NCBI GenBank assembly: GCA_902475025.1 | Contig: CABRXX010000007.1 | Location: 4,952-68,951, forward strand | DNA: 64,000 nucleotides | Reading direction: 5' to 3' | Source of the DNA: Merdiplasma sp905207905 | GTDB lineage: Bacteria; Bacillota; Clostridia; Lachnospirales; Lachnospiraceae | Shown: piece by piece, positions 24,706-33,740 of the stretch | How positions within the stretch are numbered: position 1 is the first letter of the stretch | How the letters are laid out: every line of letters begins with the position of its first letter | Translations under genes and position numbers: made by a program | Notes under the pieces: model-generated | What the model was told of the DNA's origin: nothing | What the model saw: the letters and a program-made list of their open reading frames with translations, nothing else | Database searches by the model: none

Positions 24706-26640
24706 TTATTTTGTCTCTTCCTGAACCTCCACCTTCCGGTTCTCTCTCGTCCGGATCTCATTGGAAACAGCTTCCACAAATTCAGCCAGAGATTTCTGTC
24801 CTTCGTCTCCCAGGAAACGGCTTCTCACAGAAACCAGCCCTTCCTCCTCTTCCTTTGCGCCTACGATCAGCATATAAGGAATTTTCTGAAGTCTTGCCTC
24901 CCGGATCTTGTAGCCGATCTTCTCGGCCTTAGTATCCAGCTCTGCCCGGATGCCTGCATCCTTCAGGGTCTGAAGTACCTTCTCACCGTAATCCATGAAT
25001 TTCTCCGAGATCGGCAGAACCTTCACCTGAACCGGAGCCAGCCAGGTGGGGAATGCTCCTGCAAAATGCTCGATCAAAATACCAATAAAACGCTCAATAG
25101 AACCAAAGGCCACTCTGTGGATCATGATGGGACGATGTTTCTCTCCGTCTGCACCGATATACTCACAGTTAAACCGCTGAGGCAGCTGGAAATCCAGCTG
25201 GATGGTACCGCACTGCCAGGTTCTTCCAATAGAATCCTCCAGATGAAAGTCAATCTTGGGACCGTAAAAAGCGCCGTCCCCTTCATTCACCACATAGGGC
25301 AGTCCCAGATCATCCAACGCCCCCTGCAGCGCACTGGTAGCCATCTCCCAGTCCTCATCGCTTCCCATAGAATCTTCCGGGCGGGTGGACAGTTCCACAT
25401 GGTATTTAAATCCAAAGAGCTGATACACTTCATCGATCAGCTTAGCAACGCCCTTGATCTCATCCCGGATCTGCTCCGGCATCATAAAGATGTGCGCATC
25501 GTCCTGAGTAAAGCAGCGCACACGCATCAGGCCGTGAAGCTGACCGGATTTTTCATGCCTGTGCACCAGTCCCAGCTCGCCCATGCGAAGAGGCAAATCC
25601 CGGTAAGAACGCGGCTCAGACTGATACACCAGAATACCTCCGGGACAGTTCATAGGCTTAATGGCAAAATCCGTATCATCGATCACTGTAGTGTACATAT
25701 TGTCCTTATAGTGATCCCAGTGTCCGGAAGTCTCCCACAGATGGCGGCTTAACATGATGGGAGTGGAGATCTCCACATAGCCGGCCTTCTGATGGATCTC
25801 TCTCCAGTAATCCAGCAGAGTGTTTTTCAGTACCATTCCCTTGGGCAGGAAGAAGGGGAACCCAGGTCCTTCCTCTTTCATCATAAACAGCCCCAACTCC
25901 TTGCCCAGCTTTCTGTGGTCACGCTTCTTGGCTTCCTCCATTCTGGTAATGTACGCCTCCAGATCTGCCTTTTTTGTAAAGCAGGTTCCGTAGACACGGG
26001 TCAGCATCTTATTCTTCTCGCTGCCTCTCCAGTAAGCGCCTGCCAGGCTGGTAAGCTTAAAGGCTTTTACCGGCTTGGTGCTCATCAGATGAGGGCCTGC
26101 GCACAAATCCACAAATTCTCCCTGCTGATAAAAACTGATCTCGGCATCCTCCGGAAGATCCTGAATCAGTTCTACCTTATAAGGCTCATTCTTCTCCTGG
26201 AAAAAGGCCAGAGCCTCCTCCCTGGATTTTGTAAAACGGGTGATAGGAAGAGCTTCTTTTACGATCTTTTTCATCTCCGCCTCGATCTTCTCCAGATCCT
26301 CAGCTACAATGGCCCGCTCACTGTCAATATCATAATAAAAACCGTCTGCAATAGAAGGCCCAATAGCCAGCTTTACCTCCGGCCACAGACGCTTAATAGC
26401 CTGAGCCATAATGTGGGAAGTGGTGTGGCGGAACGCCCCTGCTCCTCCCTCGCTGTCAAAGGTAAGAATATTCAGATGGCAGTCCTGGTCCACAACAGTC
26501 CTAAGATCCACCACCTCACCGTTTACCTCACCGGCACAGGCCACTCTGGCCAGTCCCTCGCTAATGTCAGCCGCAATGTCGATCACAGACATGGGCTGGC
26601 TGTACTCTTTTACAGAACCATCCTTCAATGTAATAATCAT
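24706..26640 (-). CDS. thrS: Threonyl-tRNA synthetase
   Basis: 644 residues. Domains in order: TGS (MIITLKDGSVKEYSQPMSVI), the SAD editing domain with HxxxH (HTTSHIMAQAIKRLWP), the class II core (GMVLKNTLLDYWR, LVHRHEKSGQLHGLMRVRCF, AFGSIERFIGILIEH), and the C-terminal anticodon domain. It charges tRNA-Thr. ATG 26640 has AAGGAG seven bases upstream; an earlier in-frame start at 26676 overlaps the small upstream gene and is not needed. Regulated by the T-box at 27057-27350, which lies before the small gene. Confidence 0.98.
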   Translation of the reverse strand: MIITLKDGSVKEYSQPMSVIDIAADISEGLARVACAGEVNGEVVDLRTVVDQDCHLNILTFDSEGGAGAFRHTTSHIMAQAIKRLWPEVKLAIGPSIADGFYYDIDSERAIVAEDLEKIEAEMKKIVKEALPITRFTKSREEALAFFQEKNEPYKVELIQDLPEDAEISFYQQGEFVDLCAGPHLMSTKPVKAFKLTSLAGAYWRGSEKNKMLTRVYGTCFTKKADLEAYITRMEEAKKRDHRKLGKELGLFMMKEEGPGFPFFLPKGMVLKNTLLDYWREIHQKAGYVEISTPIMLSRHLWETSGHWDHYKDNMYTTVIDDTDFAIKPMNCPGGILVYQSEPRSYRDLPLRMGELGLVHRHEKSGQLHGLMRVRCFTQDDAHIFMMPEQIRDEIKGVAKLIDEVYQLFGFKYHVELSTRPEDSMGSDEDWEMATSALQGALDDLGLPYVVNEGDGAFYGPKIDFHLEDSIGRTWQCGTIQLDFQLPQRFNCEYIGADGEKHRPIMIHRVAFGSIERFIGILIEHFAGAFPTWLAPVQVKVLPISEKFMDYGEKVLQTLKDAGIRAELDTKAEKIGYKIREARLQKIPYMLIVGAKEEEEGLVSVRSRFLGDEGQKSLAEFVEAVSNEIRTRENRKVEVQEETK

Positions 26641-26672
26641 ATTCTGTCTCCTTCCTTCTTCTCTGGCAAAAT

Positions 26673-26903
26673 TCAACTTTCCTGTTTCTCAGGCTCCCTG
26701 TTTGGCGCTGCCCCATCCGGTCTTTCCGTTTCCGGATCGGAAGCCACCTTCGGATCCGGAAACTGCCCAAACTTTGCTGCAGCCTTAGCCGCCATAAGCC
26801 TGGTATAGCGTTTCATCAGCGTCACTCCAGCTCCCGCCACACCGGCGGCCGCCGCAACCACCGCTGCTGCCGCTGCTTTCTCTGCTTTTGTCAAACGATG
26901 CAT
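26673..26903 (-). CDS. Small Ala-rich membrane-anchored protein upstream of thrS
   Basis: 76 residues. An alanine-rich hydrophobic segment (residues ~8-30, AAAAAVVAAAAGVAGAGVTL) is followed by a basic stretch (KRYTRLMAAKAAAK) and an acidic, proline-rich tail. AGGAGG lies seven bases before the ATG. The stop lies about 30 bases before thrS. It is downstream of the threonine T-box, so should be induced with thrS. No family is recognised. Confidence 0.7.
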   Translation of the reverse strand: MHRLTKAEKAAAAAVVAAAAGVAGAGVTLMKRYTRLMAAKAAAKFGQFPDPKVASDPETERPDGAAPNREPEKQES

Positions 26904-26934
26904 CCTGCTTCCTCCTTTTTGTTTGGGTTCTATG

Positions 26935-27056
26935 GGAGTGAACCCTCCCCTTCGCCTGCGGCGCGTCGCACTTGCGACATCACTCTACCGCGCCGCAGTG
27001 CGTTCCTGCACGGAGTGCTTTTTTGTTTGATGGGGAAATCCCCATCAAACAAAAAA
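26935..27056. repeat. Repeat family 1, copy B, between T-box and small gene
   Basis: GGGTTCTATGGGAGTGAACCC hairpin-type start, GCCTGCGGCG, CGACATCACTCTACCGCGCC, GCAGTGCGTTCCTGC, then T-run and palindrome GTTTGATGGGGAAATC/CCCATCAAAC. Its T-run coincides with the T-box terminator tail. Confidence 0.72.
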
Positions 27057-27350
27057 GCGCCCCTCTCCGCATCTCTGCGGAAAGGGGCGATCAAATCGCG
27101 GTTCCACCCTTTTTCATCTGTCCTCTTCTCTCAGGATCTGTATACAATCTATCTGTATTCTATACAAGTTCCCTGCAAAACAGATGCTCTCTTCATTGGA
27201 CAATAACGGAGTCACCGGGCCGGATTAGGGCCGCTTAGAGCTGGTCTTCAAATGGTTCCACATAAGAGACTTGCACCAAATGTCCCTCTCTCTGGATGCT
27301 TTCCCATCCTACTCTTCTCCTCAACGCTTTACTTATCTGTTGATACTTTA
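27057..27350 (-). promoter_or_regulatory. T-box riboswitch, threonine-specific
   Basis: Minus-strand leader with GGTGCAAG near the Stem I apex, a specifier bulge GGAACCATTTGAAG whose ACC (27256-27254) is a Thr codon followed by A, the T-box AGGGTGGAACCGCG (27110-27097), and a GC-rich terminator GATCGCCCC...GGGGCGC (27089-27057) with TTTTTT. Uncharged tRNA-Thr binding would favour the antiterminator and expression of the small gene and thrS. Confidence 0.95.
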
Positions 27351-27351
27351 T

Positions 27352-27379
27352 AATATAACCAGTATTTTCAAAAAGTCAA
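27352..27379 (-). promoter_or_regulatory. Promoter for the T-box transcript
   Basis: TTGACT (27379-27374), 16-base spacer, TATATT (27357-27352), just upstream of the T-box. Confidence 0.6.
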
Positions 27380-27439
27380 GCCCTGATTCTGCGGCAACGC
27401 TCTATTTTCTCTTCACTCCACTCTATCAAAATGAAATTA

Positions 27440-27600
27440 CAGAAAAATAATACGACTTTCTTGGCTCTTTTCTGACTGTATTGTCCCATGTACACGGACG
27501 CTAATGTAGGTATCAAAGTTTAGATTAGATATACTTGCCAACTTATTTTTTATATATCCGTGAACATATGTTTGAGTTTTGCCATTAGTAAACATGAAGC
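27440..27600. repeat. Partial second copy of the 18628-18738 palindromic element
   Basis: GTATTGTCCCATGTACACGG and its left flank (27467-27507) match the 18.6-kb element in reverse over about 38 bases. A looser partner, ATATCCGTGAACATATG, lies near 27556. The rest of the 297-base gap holds nothing recognised. Confidence 0.6.
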
Positions 27601-27647
27601 AAACTTCATAAATTTTTATTTTCCGCCGCCTTTTCCAAAGCGAAGGA

Positions 27648-29834
27648 TCAACCCCCCCTGGGGAAGGTAACAATAGCCTTAAACAGATCTCCGTCTGTGG
27701 TGATTCGGAACTTCCCGCCCTGCAGCTCCGTAAAACTTTTCACAATGGCAAGGCCCAGGCCGCTTCCCTCTGTATTTCTGGACTTGTCACCCCGAACAAA
27801 CCGTTCTGTCAGGTAACTGACATCCTCCTCCAGCTCTGTGGCAGAAATGTTTTTCACTGTAATTTCTGCCAGATCTTCCACCGCTGCCAGAGTCACCCAG
27901 GCTCTGGTTCCCGCCAGTCCGTATTTGGTCACATTCACCAGAAGATTTTCCAGAATACGGTAGGTCTTCTCTCCATCCAGTTGAATCTGCACTGGCTCCT
28001 CCGGAACAGACACGCGGCACTCAATGCGTGCCTCCTCCATACGATCCTGCTGCTCCATCACAGCCTGCCGGACCATCTCTCCCAAATCCACCTGGGTCTT
28101 ATTGATCTTAATATTTCCGCTTGTGGCCTTGCTCACCTCAAACAGATCCTCAATCAATTTCTTCAAACGCAAAGATTTCCGATCCAGAATATCCACATAG
28201 CTTCGTTGCTCCTCCGGAGTGAGATTTTCCTCCTTGAGCAGATTCACATAAGTAATAATAGCCGTCAGCGGGGTCTTCAAATCATGAGACACATTGGTAA
28301 TCAGCTCCGTTTTCATATTCTGGCTGCGGATCTCTTCCTCTACCGCTTTACTAAAACCACTGCTGACCTTGGCAAGCTCCTCTTTAAGAGGCTCCAGCAG
28401 TCCCAAGTCCTCCTCAATCTCCACGTGCAGTTCTCCCTGTGCCATACGGCTGGTTGCCTTTAACAAAATTCCATATTTTTCCTTCACTTGCTTTAAGTAT
28501 TTCCGGAGAATGAAAAACAGAATCAGGGAATAGATCACCAGTCCAAACACACCCCAGAACCAGAACAGACAACAGAGAAAGAGAATGGCAAAATTTAAAA
28601 CAACCAGTTTTAAAAGCCACTTATCCGACTGATCGGAAAGATCAACCGTCTTTACGTCCTGGATAAAACTGCGGAATTTCTCCTTTCCCTTTTCGCAGAT
28701 CTTTCCAAAATTCTTCCACAAAAAGGATCGCTCTCTCAAGTAGGTTCCCACTCCCAGGTCAAACACTTGCAGAAGAGCCATCACTCCCGCCATCCAGATG
28801 CCGAACAGCAGCAGATAAATGCAAAAGCAGATCACATTTCCCAAAAGTGATGCCGCCCAGCCTCCTGCCACAAAGCTTCTGCAAAGCGAAATGGACAGGC
28901 TGTTTGCCAGGATCACTCCCACCAGGAGGATCAGCGCCAGCTCCAAGGATATCTTTGACAAAAAACGGCTCTCTTTTCGGAGCTTGCGAAATACCGGAAA
29001 CAGCAGGACGCAGACGAAGATTCCTGCCAGAATGGTCACATAACCAGTGGTTTCCATCTCATTGATCTTGGTGTAGTACAGATAGTCGTAATTGTACACC
29101 GCATCTGCTTCGTTTCTGCTCAGATAACACTCCGGATCACCGGAATAAATATAGATATCCACATTTTCCGGCTGCGCCATCAGGGCAGCAGGGAGATAAT
29201 AGTCCTCCATCTCAATCCAGTTCAAAAACTGTTTTTTCCCCAGCCCATAAATTTCTCCGGCAGTCAATTGGATATCGGACTGATTCTTCAGCTCTTCGAT
29301 CTGAAAAGCGCCTGCCTCATCAAAACTCATTTTCAGATAAAAGGGAGACTCCTGAGCATCCAGTTCCTCCAGATTTTTTAAAGAATTGGTCACACTCTCC
29401 CCGCTGGTTTTGTCCACCACCTGGTACTCTACCAGATAACTTTCCAGCAGGCTTTGAAAGCTGCTGTACCATTCCTTTACTTTTTCATTGAGGACTTCCG
29501 TCCCGTTTTCCTCCTGATCTGCATCTTCGTATTCTGGAAAATATACCTCATCTGGCTGTAGATCCGTTTTCTGTTCCTTCATCTGCAGCTCCCAGTACAT
29601 GCCGTAGCTTCCCATATACATATAGCGGATAAAACTCTTAAGATCCGTTATATCGTTGTAGCGGTAATTCGGCCAGCTCTGTCCCCCGTCCTCTGTCTCT
29701 GAGGCTTCTTCTTTTACATAAAACTCCACGCTGTCCCTCGTCTGAGAAAAACTTGCCAGCATCAGCAGGGAACAAAACACCAGAACCATGACCGCCCAAA
29801 AAATTCTTCTATTGTTTTTCGATTTTATATCCAA
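27648..29834 (-). CDS. Two-component sensor histidine kinase with large extracellular sensor
   Basis: 728 residues. Membrane helix near 10-29, an extracellular region of about 225 residues (30-260), then roughly five helices (263-284, 297-318, 333-356, 408-440), a linker, and the kinase: phospho-acceptor in NVSHDLKTPLTAI (His517) and an ATP-binding domain with NLLVNVTKYG and GSGLGLAIVKSF. The start is read as TTG 29834, overlapping the regulator gene by 26 bases; the exact start is uncertain. It should phosphorylate the regulator encoded just upstream. The signal is unknown; a multi-helix sensor suggests membrane or envelope cues. Confidence 0.9.
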   Translation of the reverse strand: MDIKSKNNRRIFWAVMVLVFCSLLMLASFSQTRDSVEFYVKEEASETEDGGQSWPNYRYNDITDLKSFIRYMYMGSYGMYWELQMKEQKTDLQPDEVYFPEYEDADQEENGTEVLNEKVKEWYSSFQSLLESYLVEYQVVDKTSGESVTNSLKNLEELDAQESPFYLKMSFDEAGAFQIEELKNQSDIQLTAGEIYGLGKKQFLNWIEMEDYYLPAALMAQPENVDIYIYSGDPECYLSRNEADAVYNYDYLYYTKINEMETTGYVTILAGIFVCVLLFPVFRKLRKESRFLSKISLELALILLVGVILANSLSISLCRSFVAGGWAASLLGNVICFCIYLLLFGIWMAGVMALLQVFDLGVGTYLRERSFLWKNFGKICEKGKEKFRSFIQDVKTVDLSDQSDKWLLKLVVLNFAILFLCCLFWFWGVFGLVIYSLILFFILRKYLKQVKEKYGILLKATSRMAQGELHVEIEEDLGLLEPLKEELAKVSSGFSKAVEEEIRSQNMKTELITNVSHDLKTPLTAIITYVNLLKEENLTPEEQRSYVDILDRKSLRLKKLIEDLFEVSKATSGNIKINKTQVDLGEMVRQAVMEQQDRMEEARIECRVSVPEEPVQIQLDGEKTYRILENLLVNVTKYGLAGTRAWVTLAAVEDLAEITVKNISATELEEDVSYLTERFVRGDKSRNTEGSGLGLAIVKSFTELQGGKFRITTDGDLFKAIVTFPRGG

Positions 29835-30507
29835 CTCCCCACACCACCTTTAAATATTTTGGTTTTTTCGGGTCAACTTCTATCTTTGACCGAATGTTTC
29901 TGATATGCACCATAATGGTCTCTGTGGCAATAGCCTTTTCCTGCCAGATTCGCTCATAGATCTCATCTGCGGAAAATACCCGCCCTGGATTACGCATCAG
30001 AAGCGCTAGAATCTTAAATTCCAGGGGCGTTAAGGCCACCGGCTCACCATCCACCTGTACCTGAACCGTATCCTCATTCAGCTCCAGCCCTCCGATGGTA
30101 TACACATGATCCTGAGGCTGCACCGCCATCTTCATATAGCGGGAATACCGCCGGAGCTGGGAGTTCACCCGGGCCAGCAGTTCCATGGGCGCAAAGGGCT
30201 TTGTGACATAATCGTCTGCTCCAATATTCAACCCGGTTACCTTATCGATCTCCTCAGACTTGGCAGAGAGCATGATCACCGGAAAATCATATTTTTCCCG
30301 CAGCCGCATAGTCATAGTGATTCCATCCATCACTGGCATCATAATGTCCACAATGGCCAGATGAATCTCTTCCGTCTCCAGTATCTTCAGCCCCTCCGCG
30401 CCATTCTGAGCTTTATACACCTGATAGCCCTGGTTCTTCAGATAGATTCCCACACCATCTAAAATTTCTTTATCATCCTCAACTACAAGAATATGATATG
30501 ACTCCAT
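29809..30507 (-). CDS. OmpR/PhoB-family response regulator
   Basis: 232 residues. Receiver domain with VVEDD (acidic pocket), IVDIMMPVMDG (phospho-acceptor Asp54) and the K in VTKPF; C-terminal winged helix with TPLEFKILALLMRNPGRVFS and ETIMVHIRNIRSKIE. ATG 30507 is used because GGAGG lies six bases upstream; the ATG at 30513 is too close. Its leader contains the 118-bp tandem duplication. Partner kinase overlaps its 3' end. Confidence 0.95.
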   Translation of the reverse strand: MESYHILVVEDDKEILDGVGIYLKNQGYQVYKAQNGAEGLKILETEEIHLAIVDIMMPVMDGITMTMRLREKYDFPVIMLSAKSEEIDKVTGLNIGADDYVTKPFAPMELLARVNSQLRRYSRYMKMAVQPQDHVYTIGGLELNEDTVQVQVDGEPVALTPLEFKILALLMRNPGRVFSADEIYERIWQEKAIATETIMVHIRNIRSKIEVDPKKPKYLKVVWGVGYKIEKQ

Positions 30508-30540
30508 GATCATCCTCCAAAACTTTTATTTTCTCCTATA

Positions 30541-30776
30541 TTTTCCTCCGGAATTTCGGGCAGAGGCGCAAAGGCTTACCTTTGCGCTCGCTTCGCTCCT
30601 CAAATCCATACCTTCCCCCGGCTTCCCTCTTACGGGGTAGCACGGGCTCATATATGGATTTTCCTCCGGAATTTCGGGCAGAGGCGCAAAGGCTTACCTT
30701 TGCGCTCGCTTCGCTCCTCAAATCCATACCTTCCCCCGGCTTCCCTCTTACGGGGTAGCACGGGCTCTTGTATGGA
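30541..30776. repeat. 118-bp tandem duplication upstream of the response regulator
   Basis: Two almost identical 118-base units (30541-30658 and 30659-30776). Each contains GCGCAAAGG/CCTTTGCGC, a 9-bp stem with four-base loop, and outer TATGGATTT/AAATCCATA arms. Open frames across it are repeat-made and not considered genes. Confidence 0.9.
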
Positions 30777-30799
30777 TTTTCCTCTGCCCTTTCCGAACA

Positions 30800-31795
30800 T
30801 TATAGTATCTTGTGGTAGATTCTTGCAAGGCATTCTCCTATGTTTCTCAGATCCCGCTGCTCTGCGATTCTTCTCCCCGCGCCGGTGAGAGCCGGATAAG
30901 TATGGTCTAATATTCCCTGAATACAGCTTGAGAAGCCTTCCTGATCTCTGGCTTTCCACACATGTATCCCATCTTCCAGCCACCCCTGATAGACACCGAT
31001 ATCCCTCACCAATACCGGAATTTCCATGGACAGCGCCTCCAAAACCACAATTCCCTCTGTCTCTTCATAACTGGGGAAAAAGAACAGATCGCTGCCTCCG
31101 TAGGCATCCCGCAGAGCTTCCCGATCCAGGTAGCCTGCAAAATGAAGATTTCCGGGAGCCTGCCCTATAGCCTGTCGGATCTTTCCCGGCAAAAGCCCGG
31201 AAGGTGTCTCGCCGCACCACACAAACTGATACCAGGGAAGTTCCTCTGCCAGCCGGATCACATCCAGAATGCCTTTTCGTTCAATGGGCAGCCCCACACA
31301 GAGAATCACCGGCTGGTCATCCCGAAAACCAAACACTTTCCGAAAACGAGTCCTCTGTCCCGGTTCCTTTCTAAAAAACTCCGTATCCACCCCATTAGAG
31401 ATGGGAAAGATCTCTTTCTCCATATCATAGCTTTCCAACAATTTTCTGGAATACTCCGTTGGCGTCAGCACCAGATCCGCCTGCCCGTAACACTCCCGGA
31501 TCCATCGCTTAAACAAAGGAGCTGCGGTGTTGGATCCGATAAAAGAGCCCCGAAAATCCTCCATGGTAGAATGTCCATGCCAGATCACCTTCTTTCCTTT
31601 TCTTCTGGCCCTCCGGGCCATCCACCAGGAATCCGGCAGCACTGTGTTAATATGCACCACATCATATTCTTCTCCCGGATTCTCCGTATAATCCACTCCG
31701 GCAAGCCTTAACGCCTGTTCCTGGTGCCTCAGAGCGCTTCCCACACCGCTTTTTCCCACCAGATTCCGACCTCCGGTATACAGCAAAACCTTCAC
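30800..31795 (-). CDS. Glycosyltransferase family 4 protein
   Basis: 331 residues of GT-B fold: glycine-rich start (MKVLLYTGGRNLVGKSGVGS), acceptor-side histidines (WHGHSTMEDF), and the C-terminal nucleotide-sugar site with the EX7E motif (EETEGIVVLEALSMEIPVLV). Starts at GTG 31795 with GGAGG seven bases upstream. Together with the second GT4 at 32451 and a TVP38-like protein it forms a run resembling the glucolipid (mono- then di-glycosyldiacylglycerol) loci of Firmicutes; which sugar and acceptor are unknown. Confidence 0.88.
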   Translation of the reverse strand: MKVLLYTGGRNLVGKSGVGSALRHQEQALRLAGVDYTENPGEEYDVVHINTVLPDSWWMARRARRKGKKVIWHGHSTMEDFRGSFIGSNTAAPLFKRWIRECYGQADLVLTPTEYSRKLLESYDMEKEIFPISNGVDTEFFRKEPGQRTRFRKVFGFRDDQPVILCVGLPIERKGILDVIRLAEELPWYQFVWCGETPSGLLPGKIRQAIGQAPGNLHFAGYLDREALRDAYGGSDLFFFPSYEETEGIVVLEALSMEIPVLVRDIGVYQGWLEDGIHVWKARDQEGFSSCIQGILDHTYPALTGAGRRIAEQRDLRNIGECLARIYHKIL

Positions 31796-31887
31796 CTTGG
31801 TTCCTCCTTTTCTTCCCCCTTGCTTCTCTCAGTGCTTAAAAATACCGGCATCCCGCTATTTTGGCCCTTCCCCTGAAACAGCTGCCG

Positions 31888-32490
31888 TCAGATCACCTGT
31901 GCCACTGCTCTTGATGCCATTAAAAGACCCATGCTGTAAAGCGCAATGGAGGCCGGCTTTCCAAGCAAAATGATAGCCGTAAATTTTTTCACGCTCATTC
32001 TGGTAAGACCAGCCAGATAGCACAGCAGATCATCAGGCGCTACGGGAAAAAAGATGGCTGCTGCAAAACAGCGGTCAAATCGGCGCCCCCCATCCAGCCA
32101 GCGGCTGTACTTTTCATAGGCTCTTTGTCCTACCAGGGTCCGCACCAGAGGCCTGCCATACCGCTTTGCCAGACAGAAGGCTGCCAGAGAGCCCAGACAG
32201 ATCCCCAAATAATTATAAAGAAATCCTTCTAGGGGGCCAAAAAGTACCACTCCTCCCAGGCAGCTGATCCCTCCCGGTAAAATGGGCAGCACCACCTGAA
32301 CCATCTGGAGCAAGATAAACAGAAGCGGCGCCCAGAGACCAAAGGGCTTTAAAAAATTTTCCATAGCTTCCTGGGAAGCAAAGATGCCAGCCCTCCATCC
32401 CCAGATCAAAAATGCGGCAGCTCCCAACAGTCCCAGTACTGTTGCGGTCTTCATCCACAGATCAGTCCTCTTCCCTCCTGTTTCCTCCAT
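31888..32490 (-). CDS. TVP38/TMEM64 (DedA-like) family membrane protein
   Basis: About 200 residues and five or six membrane helices. The SNARE-associated motif region is FGPLEGFLYNYLGICLGSLA and a conserved arginine in LAKRYGRPLV; a PVAPDDLLCYLAGLT segment is typical. Family members are proposed lipid scramblases or transporters. ATG 32490 overlaps the GT4 gene by 40 bases; an internal ATG at 32454 gives a clean ATGA overlap with the GT4 stop and is a real alternative. Confidence 0.87.
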   Translation of the reverse strand: MEETGGKRTDLWMKTATVLGLLGAAAFLIWGWRAGIFASQEAMENFLKPFGLWAPLLFILLQMVQVVLPILPGGISCLGGVVLFGPLEGFLYNYLGICLGSLAAFCLAKRYGRPLVRTLVGQRAYEKYSRWLDGGRRFDRCFAAAIFFPVAPDDLLCYLAGLTRMSVKKFTAIILLGKPASIALYSMGLLMASRAVAQVI

Positions 32491-33740
32491 AATACCTTCT
32501 TCCCCTTTCCTGCTGCCTTTTCCTGTTTTTCGCTTTCGTATACCTTCAGGATCTCCTCTCCAAACCAAGCCCAGTCAAATCTGGCTGCGGACACCATGGC
32601 CTGTCTGGACATCTGTTCATAGATCTGATCATCCTCCAAAGCCTCCAATGCCTGAAAAAATTCTCTGGAACTGCGGTATTGCCAGCCGTTTTTCCCGTCC
32701 CGGATCACACCATCCAGACACGGATCCGCCCTGCACACCGCCGGAAGCCCTCCAGCCAGCGCCTCCAGATAAGTAAGTCCCTGGGTCTCACTTCTGGATG
32801 CGCTGACAAAAATGTCCCCTTTCTGGTACCACTCTGCTATCTGACAGGGCGGGATCATCCCAGCAAAAGTCACCCGATTTTCAATCCCCAGCCTTTTGGC
32901 AAGTCTTTCCAGTTCTTTGCGGCAGGGGCCGTCCCCCACGATCAGAAGTTCATAGCCCTGCCCCCGTTTTTCAGCAAGTCTGTGCAAAAGCTCTTCCATA
33001 TTTTTTTCTCTGGCTGCCCGGCCAACGGTGATCAGGCGTCTTTTCTTTCCATGACTTCCGGATTCCTGTTTCCTTACTTCCTTCAACCGGCTTGTATTCT
33101 CCGCTGGCCAGACGAGTCTTCCGCTGTCCTGTTCTCCCTTCTCCCTGCGTTTCTGAAAAGCCGCCCGGGCAAATACCCCGCAGTCAATACCGCTGGGCAC
33201 GGTCCAGATGGGCGTTTCCACTCCGTAGCTTAAAAGCAAACGGCGGATCTTTTCTGTGGGAACGATCACCTCATCTACCGGCTTTAATATGCAGCGGCTG
33301 AATAAAGAGGCTGCCTTTTTCCCCACCGCCCGGTTTGGTGAAAAATAATGGGTGTAATCTTCATAAACCGTGTGATACGTATGAACAAGTTTTGCTCCCG
33401 TTTTCTTTGCAATCTTTCGTGCAAACCAGAAGGTAGTAAATTCACATTGAGAATGCACAATGTCCGGCTTCCAGGATATCATTTCCTGCAAAAAGGTTCT
33501 TCCTCTTCCGTAGACGATCCGCGCTCCCGGATAGATTTTTCCCACACCGGCGCTGGACAGGTACCACACATTCTCCTCCTGGTATTCCACCTGTCTCCAA
33601 CGCTCCCCCCGGTTCTGTGCCAAAGTCAGCACCCGCACCTGATGTCCCCGCTCCTCCAGTTTTTTTACCAGATTTAGGGTAGAAGTCACCACGCCATTGA
33701 CGGACGGCGCATACATATCTGTGGTAATCAAAATTTTCAT
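32451..33740 (-). CDS. Glycosyltransferase family 4 protein, diacylglycerol glucosyltransferase-like
   Basis: 429 residues. MKILITTDMYAPSVNGVVTS and STLNLVKKLEERGHQVRVLT resemble N-termini of 1,2-diacylglycerol 3-glucosyltransferases that make lipoteichoic acid anchor lipids. Acceptor-side TYHTVYEDYTHYF and C-terminal SASRSETQGLTYLEALAGGL (EX7E) fit GT4. A low-complexity insert (about 190-225) is longer than usual. First gene of the group; followed in overlap by the TVP38-like gene and then the second GT4. Confidence 0.9.
   Translation of the reverse strand: MKILITTDMYAPSVNGVVTSTLNLVKKLEERGHQVRVLTLAQNRGERWRQVEYQEENVWYLSSAGVGKIYPGARIVYGRGRTFLQEMISWKPDIVHSQCEFTTFWFARKIAKKTGAKLVHTYHTVYEDYTHYFSPNRAVGKKAASLFSRCILKPVDEVIVPTEKIRRLLLSYGVETPIWTVPSGIDCGVFARAAFQKRREKGEQDSGRLVWPAENTSRLKEVRKQESGSHGKKRRLITVGRAAREKNMEELLHRLAEKRGQGYELLIVGDGPCRKELERLAKRLGIENRVTFAGMIPPCQIAEWYQKGDIFVSASRSETQGLTYLEALAGGLPAVCRADPCLDGVIRDGKNGWQYRSSREFFQALEALEDDQIYEQMSRQAMVSAARFDWAWFGEEILKVYESEKQEKAAGKGKKVLWRKQEGRGLICG

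Noticed and set aside
27437..27673. 78-codon frame downstream of the kinase
   Set aside because: Overlaps the kinase end and the palindromic repeat; no family.
30648..30983. 111-codon open frame across the tandem repeat
   Set aside because: Its sequence is mostly the repeated units, overlaps the GT4 gene and has no ribosome site.
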